A stretch of 52,706 nucleotides of DNA from CAZLKN01 sp964560135. Its GTDB lineage: Bacteria; Actinomycetota; JAICYB01. The stretch is taken from contig CAZLKN010000020.1 of the NCBI GenBank assembly GCA_964560135.1, forward strand, positions 1-52,706, written 5' to 3'. This document shows, piece by piece, positions 35,407-42,815 of the stretch. The translations under genes were made by a program, and so were the position numbers. Each line of letters begins with the position of its first letter. Position 1 is the first letter of the stretch. Below the pieces are notes generated by a model. It made no database searches. It was given only the letters and a program-made list of their open reading frames with translations, and was not told the DNA's origin.

Positions 35407-35898
35407 ATGGCCGGGTTCTGGAAGAAGGCGTTGATCTATCTGGGCCTCGTCGAAGAAGACGACGAGCTCGAGCCTCTGCCCGAGGTGCACGAGCCGCCGC
35501 AGCTGGAGACGGTCCGGCCGATCCGGTCGGAAGCCGACCCGAGCTCGGTGCGGCGCATCGCCGGACCGGGGGAGCAGCAGGCCGCCCCGCCCATGCAGGG
35601 CCCGACGGTGATCCCGCAGGTACGTGTGCACGTCGTTGAGCCGAAGAGCTTCAACGATGCCAAGGAGATCGGGGACAAGCTGAAGGTGGACGCCCCCGTG
35701 ATCATGAACCTCCAGCAGGCCGACCCCGACCTGGCGAAGCGGCTGATCGACTTCGCGAGCGGGCTGACCTACATGGCATCGGGCACGATCCAGAAGGTGG
35801 CCGAGCGAGTGTTCCTGCTCACACCGCCCAACGTCGACGTGTCTGCGGAGGAGACGCAGCGGATCATCTCCGAGCGCGGGTTCTTCAACCAATTCTGA
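35407..35898 (+). CDS. sepF: Cell division protein SepF
   Basis: A 163-residue protein. The N-terminal amphipathic membrane-targeting helix (AGFWKKALIYLGLVEEDDE) is followed by a Pro-rich linker and the SepF core (about residues 73-160), with VRVHVVEPKSFNDAKEIGD and GLTYMASGTIQKVAERVFLL. SepF anchors FtsZ to the membrane in bacteria lacking FtsA, as here. ATG 35407 is preceded by GGAGGAG. Confidence 0.96.
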   Translation: MAGFWKKALIYLGLVEEDDELEPLPEVHEPPQLETVRPIRSEADPSSVRRIAGPGEQQAAPPMQGPTVIPQVRVHVVEPKSFNDAKEIGDKLKVDAPVIMNLQQADPDLAKRLIDFASGLTYMASGTIQKVAERVFLLTPPNVDVSAEETQRIISERGFFNQF

Positions 35899-35914
35899 TG
35901 GCGCGCCGGAGCTG

Positions 35915-36202
35915 ATGTTCGACCTCGCGCTCTTCCTCGACCTCGCCCTGTTCTCCTACCGGAACGTTCTGATCCTGCGTATCGTCATCTCCCTGCTGCA
36001 GGCCTTCGCCGGATTCCAGCCGCCGCCGGGGCTGCGCCCGGCCATGAGCTTCCTGTACGACGTCACCGAGCCCTTCCTCAGGCTGTTCCGGGGCCTGCTG
36101 CCGGCCGTGGGTGCCGGCGGGATGGGCCTCGATCTCTCGCCGATCCTCGCCTTCATCGTGATCGAGATCGCGCGCGGGATCGTCCGCGCGCTGTTGTTCT
36201 GA
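35915..36202 (+). CDS. YggT family membrane protein
   Basis: A 95-residue integral membrane protein with two hydrophobic regions (about 5-30 and 70-93) around the conserved PxxFLYDVTEPFLRLFRGLLP stretch, where the VTEPxLRxxR motif defines the YggT family. It lies between sepF and divIVA with short spacers. The exact role in division or osmotic protection is not established. Confidence 0.9.
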   Translation: MFDLALFLDLALFSYRNVLILRIVISLLQAFAGFQPPPGLRPAMSFLYDVTEPFLRLFRGLLPAVGAGGMGLDLSPILAFIVIEIARGIVRALLF

Positions 36203-36204
36203 CC

Positions 36205-36618
36205 ATGACCGACCACGATGACGGGACGCGGGGACGCAGGTTCCCCAGGGCCACGGATGGCTACGCCACGGAGGCCGTCGACACCTACCTTCAGGACCTC
36301 GAGACGAAGCTCCGTGAACTGGAAGGGGCACGCGACGACCTCGAAGCGGAGGTCACGAGGCTCGGTAAGGAGCTGGCGGACGCCCGGTCCAGGTTCCCGG
36401 AGATCGAACAGTTGCACGGCCGGCTCGAGGAGGTCCGCGAGGAGTACCAGCGACGTACCCACGCGCTGGAGCTGCTCACCGCCGCAGCCACCCGCGAGAT
36501 CGCCGAGCGCCTCGGAGCGTCGCGGAGCACCGGCGAGGGCGGACCGGAGCCGCTGCGCGGCGCCTGGGACCAACCGGAGTCCCGGCCCCCGTCCGACCGG
36601 CTCCAGGGCCCCGGGTGA
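36205..36618 (+). CDS. DivIVA-domain protein
   Basis: A 137-residue coiled-coil protein. The N-terminal motif RFPRATDGYATEAVDTYLQD corresponds to the DivIVA membrane-curvature domain (FxRAxxGYxxxEVDxFL). A long coiled coil (about 30-95) and a Pro/Gly-rich tail follow. It is much shorter than Wag31-type DivIVA, so it may be a DivIVA-like accessory protein at septum or pole. It starts 2 nt after yggT. Confidence 0.85.
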   Translation: MTDHDDGTRGRRFPRATDGYATEAVDTYLQDLETKLRELEGARDDLEAEVTRLGKELADARSRFPEIEQLHGRLEEVREEYQRRTHALELLTAAATREIAERLGASRSTGEGGPEPLRGAWDQPESRPPSDRLQGPG

Positions 36619-36636
36619 GGCTCGGGGCCCCGGGTG
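36606..36636 (+). terminator. Hairpin and direct repeat at the end of divIVA
   Basis: GGGCCCC (36606-36612) and GGGGCCC (36624-36630) form a perfect 7-bp stem around an 11-nt loop that contains the divIVA stop codon. The 12-mer GGGCCCCGGGTG also occurs twice as a direct repeat (36606 and 36625). This is the likely end of the long dcw transcript, though no T tract follows. Confidence 0.4.
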
Positions 36637-36721
36637 TCCGACCCCCGCGTTTGCAGCGGGGACCGGACTCCGACAACATAGGGCGGTCCTCGTTCACCGC
36701 CCGCTACAAGGAGGAACGATC

Positions 36722-37093
36722 TTGCTGGCACGCGTGACGTACGGCCTGGTCGGCCTCGCGCTCGTGGCTTTGATCATCGGGTTCATCACCGGCGATACGA
36801 ACATCCCGCTGTACGTATCCATCGCCCTGTCGGTGACCGCGATCATCTTCGTCCTCGTCGGAGCCGCCCGCAGAGCCAAGGAAGCACCGGGTGCCGTCCC
36901 GGCCGACGAAGCGGCGTTCGTCGCCGAACCCGCCACCGTCCCGTCGGACGAGGACGAAGACGAGGAGGAGCTCCCCGAAGACATCCTCGAGGCCTTCGAC
37001 GAAGACGAAGAGGAAGAAGAAGAGGAAGAGGAAGAGGACGAGGAGCTCGAGGAGGAGGAAGCGGCACCCACCCGCGGCCGTGGCGGAGCCAAG
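36722..37093 (+). CDS. Membrane protein with long polyacidic tail (cut by gap)
   Basis: The frame starts at TTG 36722 behind a perfect AAGGAGG (36708-36714) at 7-nt spacing. Two membrane segments (about residues 5-21 and 31-48) are followed by a tail of about 60 residues made almost only of Glu and Asp, with a run of ten Glu. The sequence ends at the gap. The short frame after the gap, a Cys/His metal-binding domain, is plausibly its C-terminus. No family name is claimed. The extreme charge may drive ion or partner binding at the inner membrane face. Confidence 0.75.
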
Positions 37094-37193
37094 NNNNNNN
37101 NNNNNNNNNNNNNNNNNNNNNNNNNNNNNNNNNNNNNNNNNNNNNNNNNNNNNNNNNNNNNNNNNNNNNNNNNNNNNNNNNNNNNNNNNNNNN
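37094..37193. other. Scaffold gap, 100 N
   Basis: Exactly 100 N of unknown true length, lying after the polyacidic stretch. The low-complexity GA-rich coding repeat is a likely reason for the assembly break. With a literal 100 bases the flanking frames do not match, which means nothing given the filler length. Confidence 0.98.
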
Positions 37194-37316
37194 GACCGGT
37201 ACCACAGCGGGAGCTGCCGCTTCGTGAAAGGCAAGGACGACGTCGAAGAGGTCACCCTCTCCACCGCGAAGCGGCGAGGCTACGAACCCTGCAGCGTCTG
37301 CTCCCCGGAGGGTTAG
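37194..37316 (+). CDS. C-terminal Cys/His metal-binding domain (fragment after gap)
   Basis: About 40 residues reading DRYHSGSCRFVKGKDDVEEV and ending YEPCSVCSPEG. The YHxxxCRxV...GYxPCxxC pattern resembles the small Ada-like zinc module found at the ends of some actinobacterial and thermonuclease-type proteins. His and three Cys could bind one metal. Probably this is the end of the gene at 36722. Its stop overlaps the def stop on the other strand by 3 nt. Confidence 0.6.
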   Translation, partial: DRYHSGSCRFVKGKDDVEEVTLSTAKRRGYEPCSVCSPEG

Positions 37317-37852
37317 GGCGCGGCGGCGCCGCCCCGCGGAGGCGGGTCGTCACCGCGGCGCTTGCGCCGGAAGATGTCGGTTTCGAGGCTCGCCACGCGG
37401 TCGAGGAACAGCACCCCGTCGAGGTGGTCGATCTCGTGGAGCAGCGCCCGCGCCTCGAAGGCGTCTGCGGTGACCACGCGCTCGTCGCCCGTGGGCTCGT
37501 GTCCCCGGACCACGATGCGTGTTGCGCGGCGCACGTTCGCCGTCAGGTCGGGGATCGACAGGCAGCCCTCGCGTCCCACCTCGCCCCCCTCCTCCAGGAC
37601 GACCTCCGGATCGAACAGGACGAGCAGGCCGTGGCAGGAGTCCGCCTTGGGATGGTCGGTGACATCCACGGCGATGCAGCGCCGCAGCACGCCGATCTGG
37701 TTGGCCGCCAGGCCGACGCACCGCCCGTGAGAGCGCATCGTGTCGACGAGATCACGTGCCAGCGCCCGGGCGTTCTCGTCGATCTCGCCCACGGGAGCGG
37801 CGACCTGCTTCAGGACGGGATCCGGATACAGCCTGACGTCGCGGACGGCCAC
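37313..37852 (-). CDS. def: Peptide deformylase
   Basis: A 179-residue metalloenzyme removing the N-formyl group from nascent proteins. Its three motifs are CVGLAANQIG (45-54), EGCLSIP (95-101, Cys97 as ligand) and HEIDHLDG (His139, Glu140, His143). The second residue of motif 1 is Val, where GxGLAA is usual. GTG 37852 overlaps the upstream TAG, so it is translationally coupled to the ACT-domain gene and through it to ileS. Confidence 0.95.
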   Translation of the reverse strand: MAVRDVRLYPDPVLKQVAAPVGEIDENARALARDLVDTMRSHGRCVGLAANQIGVLRRCIAVDVTDHPKADSCHGLLVLFDPEVVLEEGGEVGREGCLSIPDLTANVRRATRIVVRGHEPTGDERVVTADAFEARALLHEIDHLDGVLFLDRVASLETDIFRRKRRGDDPPPRGGAAAP

Positions 37853-38382
37853 TAGAGGACGTCGTCGTCGAGCGGACGGAAGGACACCTCCACCCCGACC
37901 TCGGCGGCGAGGTCCCGCAGCGAGCCGTCGAGCTCCCCGGTCCGGGCCCCCGGCGGGAGAGCCAGCTCGAGCATCACGGCGTAGACGGGGGCGTCGGTGG
38001 CGCCGACCAGGCGCGAGTTCAGGTCGGTGATGTTCACGCCGGCGTCCGCGAGCGAGCGGGTGACCCGGAACAGGATCCCCGGCTTGTCGGCGCCGTAGAC
38101 GGTCAGGATGTGCGACGGACGGGGGATCTCGGGGGTGTCGTCCACCGGCAGCACCGAGAAGGTGAGGCCCAGATCCTGGCAGACCGGCTCCAGGGCCCCG
38201 TGCAGTCCGCCCGCGGAGGTGCCCTCCGGTGAGGCCAGGACGAGCATGATCGAGAAGTTGCCGCGCAGCAGCGTCATCGAGGAGTCCTCGACGTTGCATC
38301 CGTGCTCGTAGAGGACCTCGGCGACGGCGGCGACGATGCCCGGACGGTCGCGCCCGATCGCCGCCAGCGCGAACGAGGGCAT
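37852..38382 (-). CDS. Tandem ACT-domain protein (GcvR-like)
   Basis: A 176-residue protein of two ACT domains: residues 1-80 (FALAAIGRDRPGIVAAVAEV, HGCNVEDSSMTLLRG) and 90-176 (LTVYGADKPGILFRVTRSLA, GVNITDLNSRLVG). The pattern matches GcvR-type regulators and amino-acid-sensing ACT pairs. The ligand is unknown; its place between ileS and def, with a TGATG overlap to ileS, suggests amino-acid-dependent control, but that is inference. Confidence 0.88.
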   Translation of the reverse strand: MPSFALAAIGRDRPGIVAAVAEVLYEHGCNVEDSSMTLLRGNFSIMLVLASPEGTSAGGLHGALEPVCQDLGLTFSVLPVDDTPEIPRPSHILTVYGADKPGILFRVTRSLADAGVNITDLNSRLVGATDAPVYAVMLELALPPGARTGELDGSLRDLAAEVGVEVSFRPLDDDVL

Positions 38383-41300
38383 CAGGCGCGCTCCACCGCG
38401 ACCCGTGCCTCGACCCCGTCCACGGCGAGCACCTTCGCCGCCGGGCCCGGATCCGACGCGCCGACCTCCAGCGCGACCGCCAGGACCTCCTCGGAGACGT
38501 AGTCCTCGTACTCCTCCAGCGCCTCCAGCAGCTCCGCGGGGCCCGTGACGGACATCCGGATCCTGTCGCTCACCTCCAGCTCGAGGTCCCGCCGGAGGTT
38601 CTGGACCTGGTGCACGAACTCCCGGGCCATGCCCTCGCGGCGAAGCTCCGGAGTGATCTGCAGGTCCAGGGAAACCCCGAAGGGGGCCTCGTAGGCGAAG
38701 GCGGTGCCCTCGGCGGGCTCACGGCGGATCTCCACGTGTTCGGGCTGGACCTCGACCCACTCGCCGTCCACCTCGACCTCGACCGGCTCTCCGGCCTCCA
38801 GGCGGTCGGCGGTCTCCCCGGCGTCTCCAAGGGCCTCCAGGGCCGCGGCCAGGTCGCGCACCCGGGGGCCGAAGTCGGGGCCCGCGGTGCGGTAGTTGGG
38901 GCGCAGCGAGATCCGGACGAGCTCTCCGGCCTCCTCGGCGAAGGAGATCTGGTGCACGTTCAGCTCGTCGGCCACGAGCTCCGCCACGGCGACGACAGCC
39001 TCCTCCAGGTCCGGGGGCACCAGCAGGACGGCGCCGGCCATCGGCTGCCGTACCTTCACCCGGGCATCGGTACGGGCTGAACGGCCGAGCGACACGAGCT
39101 CCCGGGCGGCGGCCATGCCTGCCGCGAGCATGGGGTCGATCAGGGACACGTCGGGGCGTGGGAAATCGGTGAGATGCACGCTCTCGGTCGCGTCCGGATT
39201 CACGCTCAGGACCAGGTTGCGGTACAGCGCCTCTGAAAGGAACGGCGTGAACGGTGCCAGCAACCGGGAGAGCTCGACGAGGCACGTCCACAGGGTCCAG
39301 TAGGCTGCGGCCTTGTCGGCGCGCTCCTCGTCGTTGCCGGCCTCGCGCCAGAACCGGCGGCGGGACCGCCGCACGTACCAGTTGGACAGATCGTCGATGA
39401 AGGTGGCGATCGCGCGGCTGGCCGCCAGCGAGTCGTAGGCGTCGAGAGCCTCGTCGACCTCGGTGATCACCTGGTGGAGCTCGGCCAGCGCCCAGCGGTC
39501 CAGCGGCGGACGCAGTCCGGGGGTCACGTGGGGGGCCGAGCCCGGATGGAAGCCGTCGATCCGCGCGTACAGGACGAAGAGCCGGTACACGTTCCACAGC
39601 GTGAGGAACGGGCCGCGCAGGACCCCCTCGAGGGCCTCGTCGGACAGCCGGCGGTTGTCGGCGGGGTTCCCCGCCGACAGGTAATAGAAGCGCAGGGCGT
39701 CGGAGCCGAAGCGGGCGAAGATGTCCCACGGGTCCACGATCCCGCGGGACTTCGACATCTTCTTGCCTTCGGCGTCCACGATCAGCCCGTGGCAGATGAC
39801 GGTGCGGTAGGCGCTGGAGTCGAAGAGCAGGACCGACTCGGCCATCAGGGAGTAGAACCACCCGCGCGTCTGGTCGAGGCCTTCGGCGATGAAGTCGGCG
39901 GGGAAGCGCCGCTTGAACAGCTCCATGTTGCGGTGCGGGTAGCCGTACTGGGCGAAGGGCATCGCGCCGGAGTCGTACCAGACGTCGATCAGGTCGGGGA
40001 CGCGCCGTGCCTCGTCCCCGCATTCGGGGCAGGCGAACACCACGTCGTCGACGTGCGGGCGGTGCAGGTCGAGGCCGGCGAGGTCGCGTCCGGCGTGTCT
40101 GCTCAGCTGGGCGACCGATTCGACCGCGGTGTCATGGCCCCTCCCGCACCGCCAGATGGGCAGGGGCGTGCCCCAGAAGCGGTACCGGCTGAGCGACCAG
40201 TCGACGTTGTGCTCGAGCCACTTGCCGTACCTTCCCTCCCGGATGTGCTCCGGGATCCAGTTCACGTCCCGGTTCACCTCGATCAGGCGGTCGCGGTGTG
40301 CGGTGGTGCGCACGTACCAGGAGGTGAGCGCGTAGTAGAGCAGGGGGGTGCCGCACCGCCAGCAGTGGGGGTAGGTGTGGCGGTAGGGCTCGGAGCGCAG
40401 CAGCACGCCCTCGGCGCGCAGGTGCTCGACGATGTCGGGGTCGGCGTCCTTCACGAACCGTCCGGCGAAGGCTTCGACCGCCGTACCGAACCGCCCGCTG
40501 GCGTCGACGGGGTTGAAGGTGGGGATCCCCGCCGTCCGGCACGCCTCGAGGTCGTCGGCGCCGAACGCCGCCGCCAGGTGCACCACACCGGTGCCGTCCT
40601 CCACGTTGACGAACTCCGCGCCGACGACGCGCCAGGCGTGCTCGGCGGCCGCGCGAGCCGTCTCGCCGCCGGCGGCCTCCAGAGCGCGGCGCGCGTAGGG
40701 GAATACAGGTCGGTAGCGCAGGCCCACCAGCTCCCGACCCGGGAACGTGCCCAGCACCCGGGGTCCTCCCTCCGGGCTCTGCTCGCCGAAGACCGGGCCG
40801 ACCAGCTCACCGGCCACCACGGCCCGCCGGCCTCCGGTCTCCACCAGGGCGTAGGTCACCTCGGGGTGCACGGCCGCGGCAAGGTTCGAGATCAGCGTCC
40901 AGGGGGTGGTGGTCCAGACCGCCAGGCCGGCGCCGGTGAGGTCCAACCCCCCGGCCTGGACCGGACCGTCGAAGGGGAACAGGAGGGTCACGCCGGGATC
41001 GTCCACCTCCTGGTAGACGCCTTCCTGGCCGAGCTCGTGGTCGGACAGGGGCGTTTCACAGCGGGGACAGTAGGGCGCCACCCGGTCGGCTTCGAACAGC
41101 AGGCCCTTGCGGTGGAGCTCGGCCAGCGACCACCACACCGACTCGATGTACTCGTTGGACATCGTCTCGTAGGCATTGTCGTAGTCGAGCCAGAACGCGA
41201 TCCGCTCGCTGAATTTCACGTAGTTGGAGACGTACTCGGTGACCGAGCGCCGGCACAGTTCGTTGAACTTCTCCACGCCGTACTCGATGATCTGTTTCTT

Positions 41301-41612
41301 CTCGGTGAATCCAAGCCGCTTTTCGATCTCGAGCTCCGCCGGCAGGCCGTGGCAGTCCCAGCCCGCTTTCCGCGGTACGAAGTAGCCCTTCATCGAGCGG
41401 TAGCGGGTGAAGACGTCCTTGAGGGCCCGGGGGAGCACGCTGTGCACCCCCGGCGGCGCGTTGGCGAACGGGGGTCCCTCGTAGAACACGTACTCGGGGG
41501 CACCGTCGCGGTGGGCGAGGGTCTTGGCGTAGATGTCGCGCGTCCGCCACCACTCGAGGACGTCCTCCTCGAGGGCGGGGAAGGCGACGTTCGGTTCGAC
41601 GGGCTCGTACAT
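38382..41612 (-). CDS. ileS: Isoleucyl-tRNA synthetase (type 2), altered HIGH motif
   Basis: A 1076-residue class I synthetase. The KMSKS motif is intact at 618-622, and GWDCHGLPAELEIEK lies at 84-98. The editing domain has GTGVVHLAAAFGADD (340-354) with its Asp. Zinc-type CxxC pairs occur at 182-185, 418-421 and 528-531. The HIGH position reads Gly55-Val-His-Ser58 (NAPPGVHSVLPRALKD), where most enzymes have HxGH and many actinobacterial type 2 enzymes GxHH. ATG 41612 has GAGGA upstream. A -10-like TACGAT (41714-41709) precedes a leader of about 90 nt with possible hairpins over the ribosome site. Confidence 0.95.
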   Translation of the reverse strand: MYEPVEPNVAFPALEEDVLEWWRTRDIYAKTLAHRDGAPEYVFYEGPPFANAPPGVHSVLPRALKDVFTRYRSMKGYFVPRKAGWDCHGLPAELEIEKRLGFTEKKQIIEYGVEKFNELCRRSVTEYVSNYVKFSERIAFWLDYDNAYETMSNEYIESVWWSLAELHRKGLLFEADRVAPYCPRCETPLSDHELGQEGVYQEVDDPGVTLLFPFDGPVQAGGLDLTGAGLAVWTTTPWTLISNLAAAVHPEVTYALVETGGRRAVVAGELVGPVFGEQSPEGGPRVLGTFPGRELVGLRYRPVFPYARRALEAAGGETARAAAEHAWRVVGAEFVNVEDGTGVVHLAAAFGADDLEACRTAGIPTFNPVDASGRFGTAVEAFAGRFVKDADPDIVEHLRAEGVLLRSEPYRHTYPHCWRCGTPLLYYALTSWYVRTTAHRDRLIEVNRDVNWIPEHIREGRYGKWLEHNVDWSLSRYRFWGTPLPIWRCGRGHDTAVESVAQLSRHAGRDLAGLDLHRPHVDDVVFACPECGDEARRVPDLIDVWYDSGAMPFAQYGYPHRNMELFKRRFPADFIAEGLDQTRGWFYSLMAESVLLFDSSAYRTVICHGLIVDAEGKKMSKSRGIVDPWDIFARFGSDALRFYYLSAGNPADNRRLSDEALEGVLRGPFLTLWNVYRLFVLYARIDGFHPGSAPHVTPGLRPPLDRWALAELHQVITEVDEALDAYDSLAASRAIATFIDDLSNWYVRRSRRRFWREAGNDEERADKAAAYWTLWTCLVELSRLLAPFTPFLSEALYRNLVLSVNPDATESVHLTDFPRPDVSLIDPMLAAGMAAARELVSLGRSARTDARVKVRQPMAGAVLLVPPDLEEAVVAVAELVADELNVHQISFAEEAGELVRISLRPNYRTAGPDFGPRVRDLAAALEALGDAGETADRLEAGEPVEVEVDGEWVEVQPEHVEIRREPAEGTAFAYEAPFGVSLDLQITPELRREGMAREFVHQVQNLRRDLELEVSDRIRMSVTGPAELLEALEEYEDYVSEEVLAVALEVGASDPGPAAKVLAVDGVEARVAVERA

Positions 41613-41707
41613 CGTTCGATCCTCGGGGCGTTGGGGCCCCCGCCTCGACTTCCAGACCGGCTCCGAGGCCCCCGCGCGCGACCAGCCACGGGGCCTGGGT
41701 TGCTGGC

Positions 41708-41714
41708 TATCGTA
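41708..41714. promoter_or_regulatory. Bidirectional -10-like element between ileS and the DUF167 remnant
   Basis: TATCGTA reads TATCGT on the plus strand, 6 nt before a GTG at 41720, and TACGAT on the minus strand, about 97 nt before the ileS ATG. Either direction could use it as a -10. No strong -35 is seen on either side. Confidence 0.4.
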
Positions 41715-41719
41715 CACGC

Positions 41720-41833
41720 GTGGCCAGCCGCTTCGAGGTGCACGTCGTCGCGCGGTCCGCGCGCCCCGGACCCGACGGACGGCATCGGCGGCTGCCGAGG
41801 CTGCGGGCCGGCGGGTTCGGCGGTGTTCGTTGA
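41720..41833 (+). pseudogene. Probable truncated DUF167 (YggU) remnant
   Basis: A 37-codon frame from GTG 41720 to TGA 41831-41833 starts VASRFEVHVVARSARPGPDG and then loses similarity. The beginning resembles the first strand and loop of DUF167 proteins (xxRxEVHVVPRAxRxxxxGxHG), a family often found near yggT/divIVA genes, but the GxAN motif and the rest of the domain of about 90 residues are missing. No frameshift restores it in the following 60 bp. It may alternatively be an expressed micro-peptide. Confidence 0.4.
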
Positions 41834-41858
41834 CGCCTGCGGGGGCCCGTGCTAGCGT
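41830..41858 (+). promoter_or_regulatory. Promoter of the TraR/DksA-type gene
   Basis: TTGACG (41830-41835) and TAGCGT (41853-41858) are separated by exactly 17 bp. Transcription would start near 41865, about 38 nt before ATG 41903. Confidence 0.6.
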
Positions 41859-41881
41859 CGGCCAACCTTGCGGGGGGTGGA

Positions 41882-41895
41882 GCCCCGGCCGGGGC
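41882..41895 (+). promoter_or_regulatory. 14-bp perfect palindrome just before the dksA/traR-like start
   Basis: GCCCCGGCCGGGGC is fully self-complementary and ends 7 nt before ATG 41903, where the ribosome site should be. The nearest purine-rich site (GGGGTGG) lies before it. It could form a small hairpin bringing that site closer, or be a protein-binding site. Confidence 0.35.
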
Positions 41896-41902
41896 ATAAC
41901 AC

Positions 41903-42295
41903 ATGGCCAAAGCGAAGCCCAAGAAGTCCAGGAAGAACCTCAAGCCCATCGCGGAGAAGCTCCGCGCCGAGCGCGAGGAGCTGAACCGCCAGCTCGCGGA
42001 GTTCGAGCGGCAGTCCGCCTCCTACGCCCAGGGCGAGGGCGCCGGCGACGGCTCGTTCGGGGAGGACTACGCCGACGCCGGGAGCAACACCTTCGAGCGC
42101 GAACGGGACCTGTCGCTCGTGGACAACCTGCGGGACCTGCTCGAGAAGGTCGAGCACGCGCTCGAGCGCATCGAGAACGGGTCCTACGGGAGTTGTGAGT
42201 CCTGCGGCAAGAACATCGAGGCCGCGCGGCTCAGGGCTCTCCCCTACGCCAGCCTCTGCATCGCCTGCAAGAGGCTGGACGAGTCCCGCCGGTAG
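41903..42295 (+). CDS. TraR/DksA family zinc-finger protein
   Basis: A 130-residue protein. The basic N-terminus (MAKAKPKKSRKNLKPIAEKL) is followed by a coiled coil with EDYADAGSNTFERERDLSL and a C-terminal four-cysteine zinc finger (CESCGKNI...CIACK, spaced C-x2-C-x17-C-x2-C). DksA/TraR proteins insert into the RNA polymerase secondary channel; actinobacterial members of this type lie beside ileS and lspA, as here. Acidic residues at the coil tip are present. Confidence 0.88.
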   Translation: MAKAKPKKSRKNLKPIAEKLRAEREELNRQLAEFERQSASYAQGEGAGDGSFGEDYADAGSNTFERERDLSLVDNLRDLLEKVEHALERIENGSYGSCESCGKNIEAARLRALPYASLCIACKRLDESRR

Positions 42296-42298
42296 GCT
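42293..42298 (+). promoter_or_regulatory. Candidate -10 element of lspA
   Basis: TAGGCT overlaps the stop of the preceding gene and ends 7 nt before ATG 42306, so an lspA transcript from it would be leaderless. Only a weak GAGG (42299-42302) could serve as a ribosome site. Confidence 0.35.
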
Positions 42299-42305
42299 GA
42301 GGCCC

Positions 42306-42815
42306 ATGCGCCTGTGGTACGTCGCGGTGGCCACGGCCGTCGTCGTCCTCGACCACCTGACCAAGCTGGTCATCGTGCTCACGATGCCGGTCGGCGGGTC
42401 GGTCCCGGTGATCGAGGACGTGTTTCACATCACCCACGTGCGCAACCCGGGGGCCGCCTTCGGGCTGCTCCGCGGCGTCCCCGGGATCCTCGCCCTCGCG
42501 GGGCTGATCGGGGTGGTGGTCTTCGTCGTGGTCTTTTTGCGCGAACCTCCGGCCGTCGTCGGCCTGGGAGCGGCCCTGGTGGCCGGCGGGGCACTCGGGA
42601 ACCTGATCGACCGCATCGTCCGCGACTTCCCCTTCCACGGCACGGTCGTGGACTTCGTGGACCTGCGCGTGTGGCCGGCGTTCAACATCGCCGACATGGC
42701 GATCAGCGTCGGGGCCGTGGTCCTGATCGTGGCGGGGTTCTTCGAACCCACGCGCCAGCCCCCGGAAGCAGCGGATACTGGTCGCGATGAACCCGCTCCG
42801 GATCGAGATCGGTGA
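42306..42815 (+). CDS. lspA: Lipoprotein signal peptidase LspA
   Basis: A 169-residue membrane aspartic protease (signal peptidase II) that removes signal peptides from diacylated prolipoproteins. Four hydrophobic segments are visible. The catalytic pair is Asp102 (GNLIDRIVRD) and Asp130 (FNIADMAIS). VRNPGAAFGLL and VVDFVDLRVWPAFN are family motifs. It overlaps rluD by 29 nt. Confidence 0.95.
   Translation: MRLWYVAVATAVVVLDHLTKLVIVLTMPVGGSVPVIEDVFHITHVRNPGAAFGLLRGVPGILALAGLIGVVVFVVVFLREPPAVVGLGAALVAGGALGNLIDRIVRDFPFHGTVVDFVDLRVWPAFNIADMAISVGAVVLIVAGFFEPTRQPPEAADTGRDEPAPDRDR

Noticed and set aside
36960..37060. GA-rich tract as a simple-sequence repeat or misassembly
   Set aside because: It stays in frame with a well-started gene and mixes GAG, GAA, GAC and GAT codons, so it is an acidic coding stretch. 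Its low complexity probably caused the adjacent assembly gap.
41613..41760. T-box riboswitch upstream of ileS
   Set aside because: No TGGNACCGCG T-box sequence or specifier-stem pattern could be found in the leader.
39474..41855. Very long open frame (about 790 codons) on the plus strand opposite ileS
   Set aside because: It is the antisense of a clear IleRS in a high-GC genome, where opposite-strand frames stay open by codon bias. It has no family motif.
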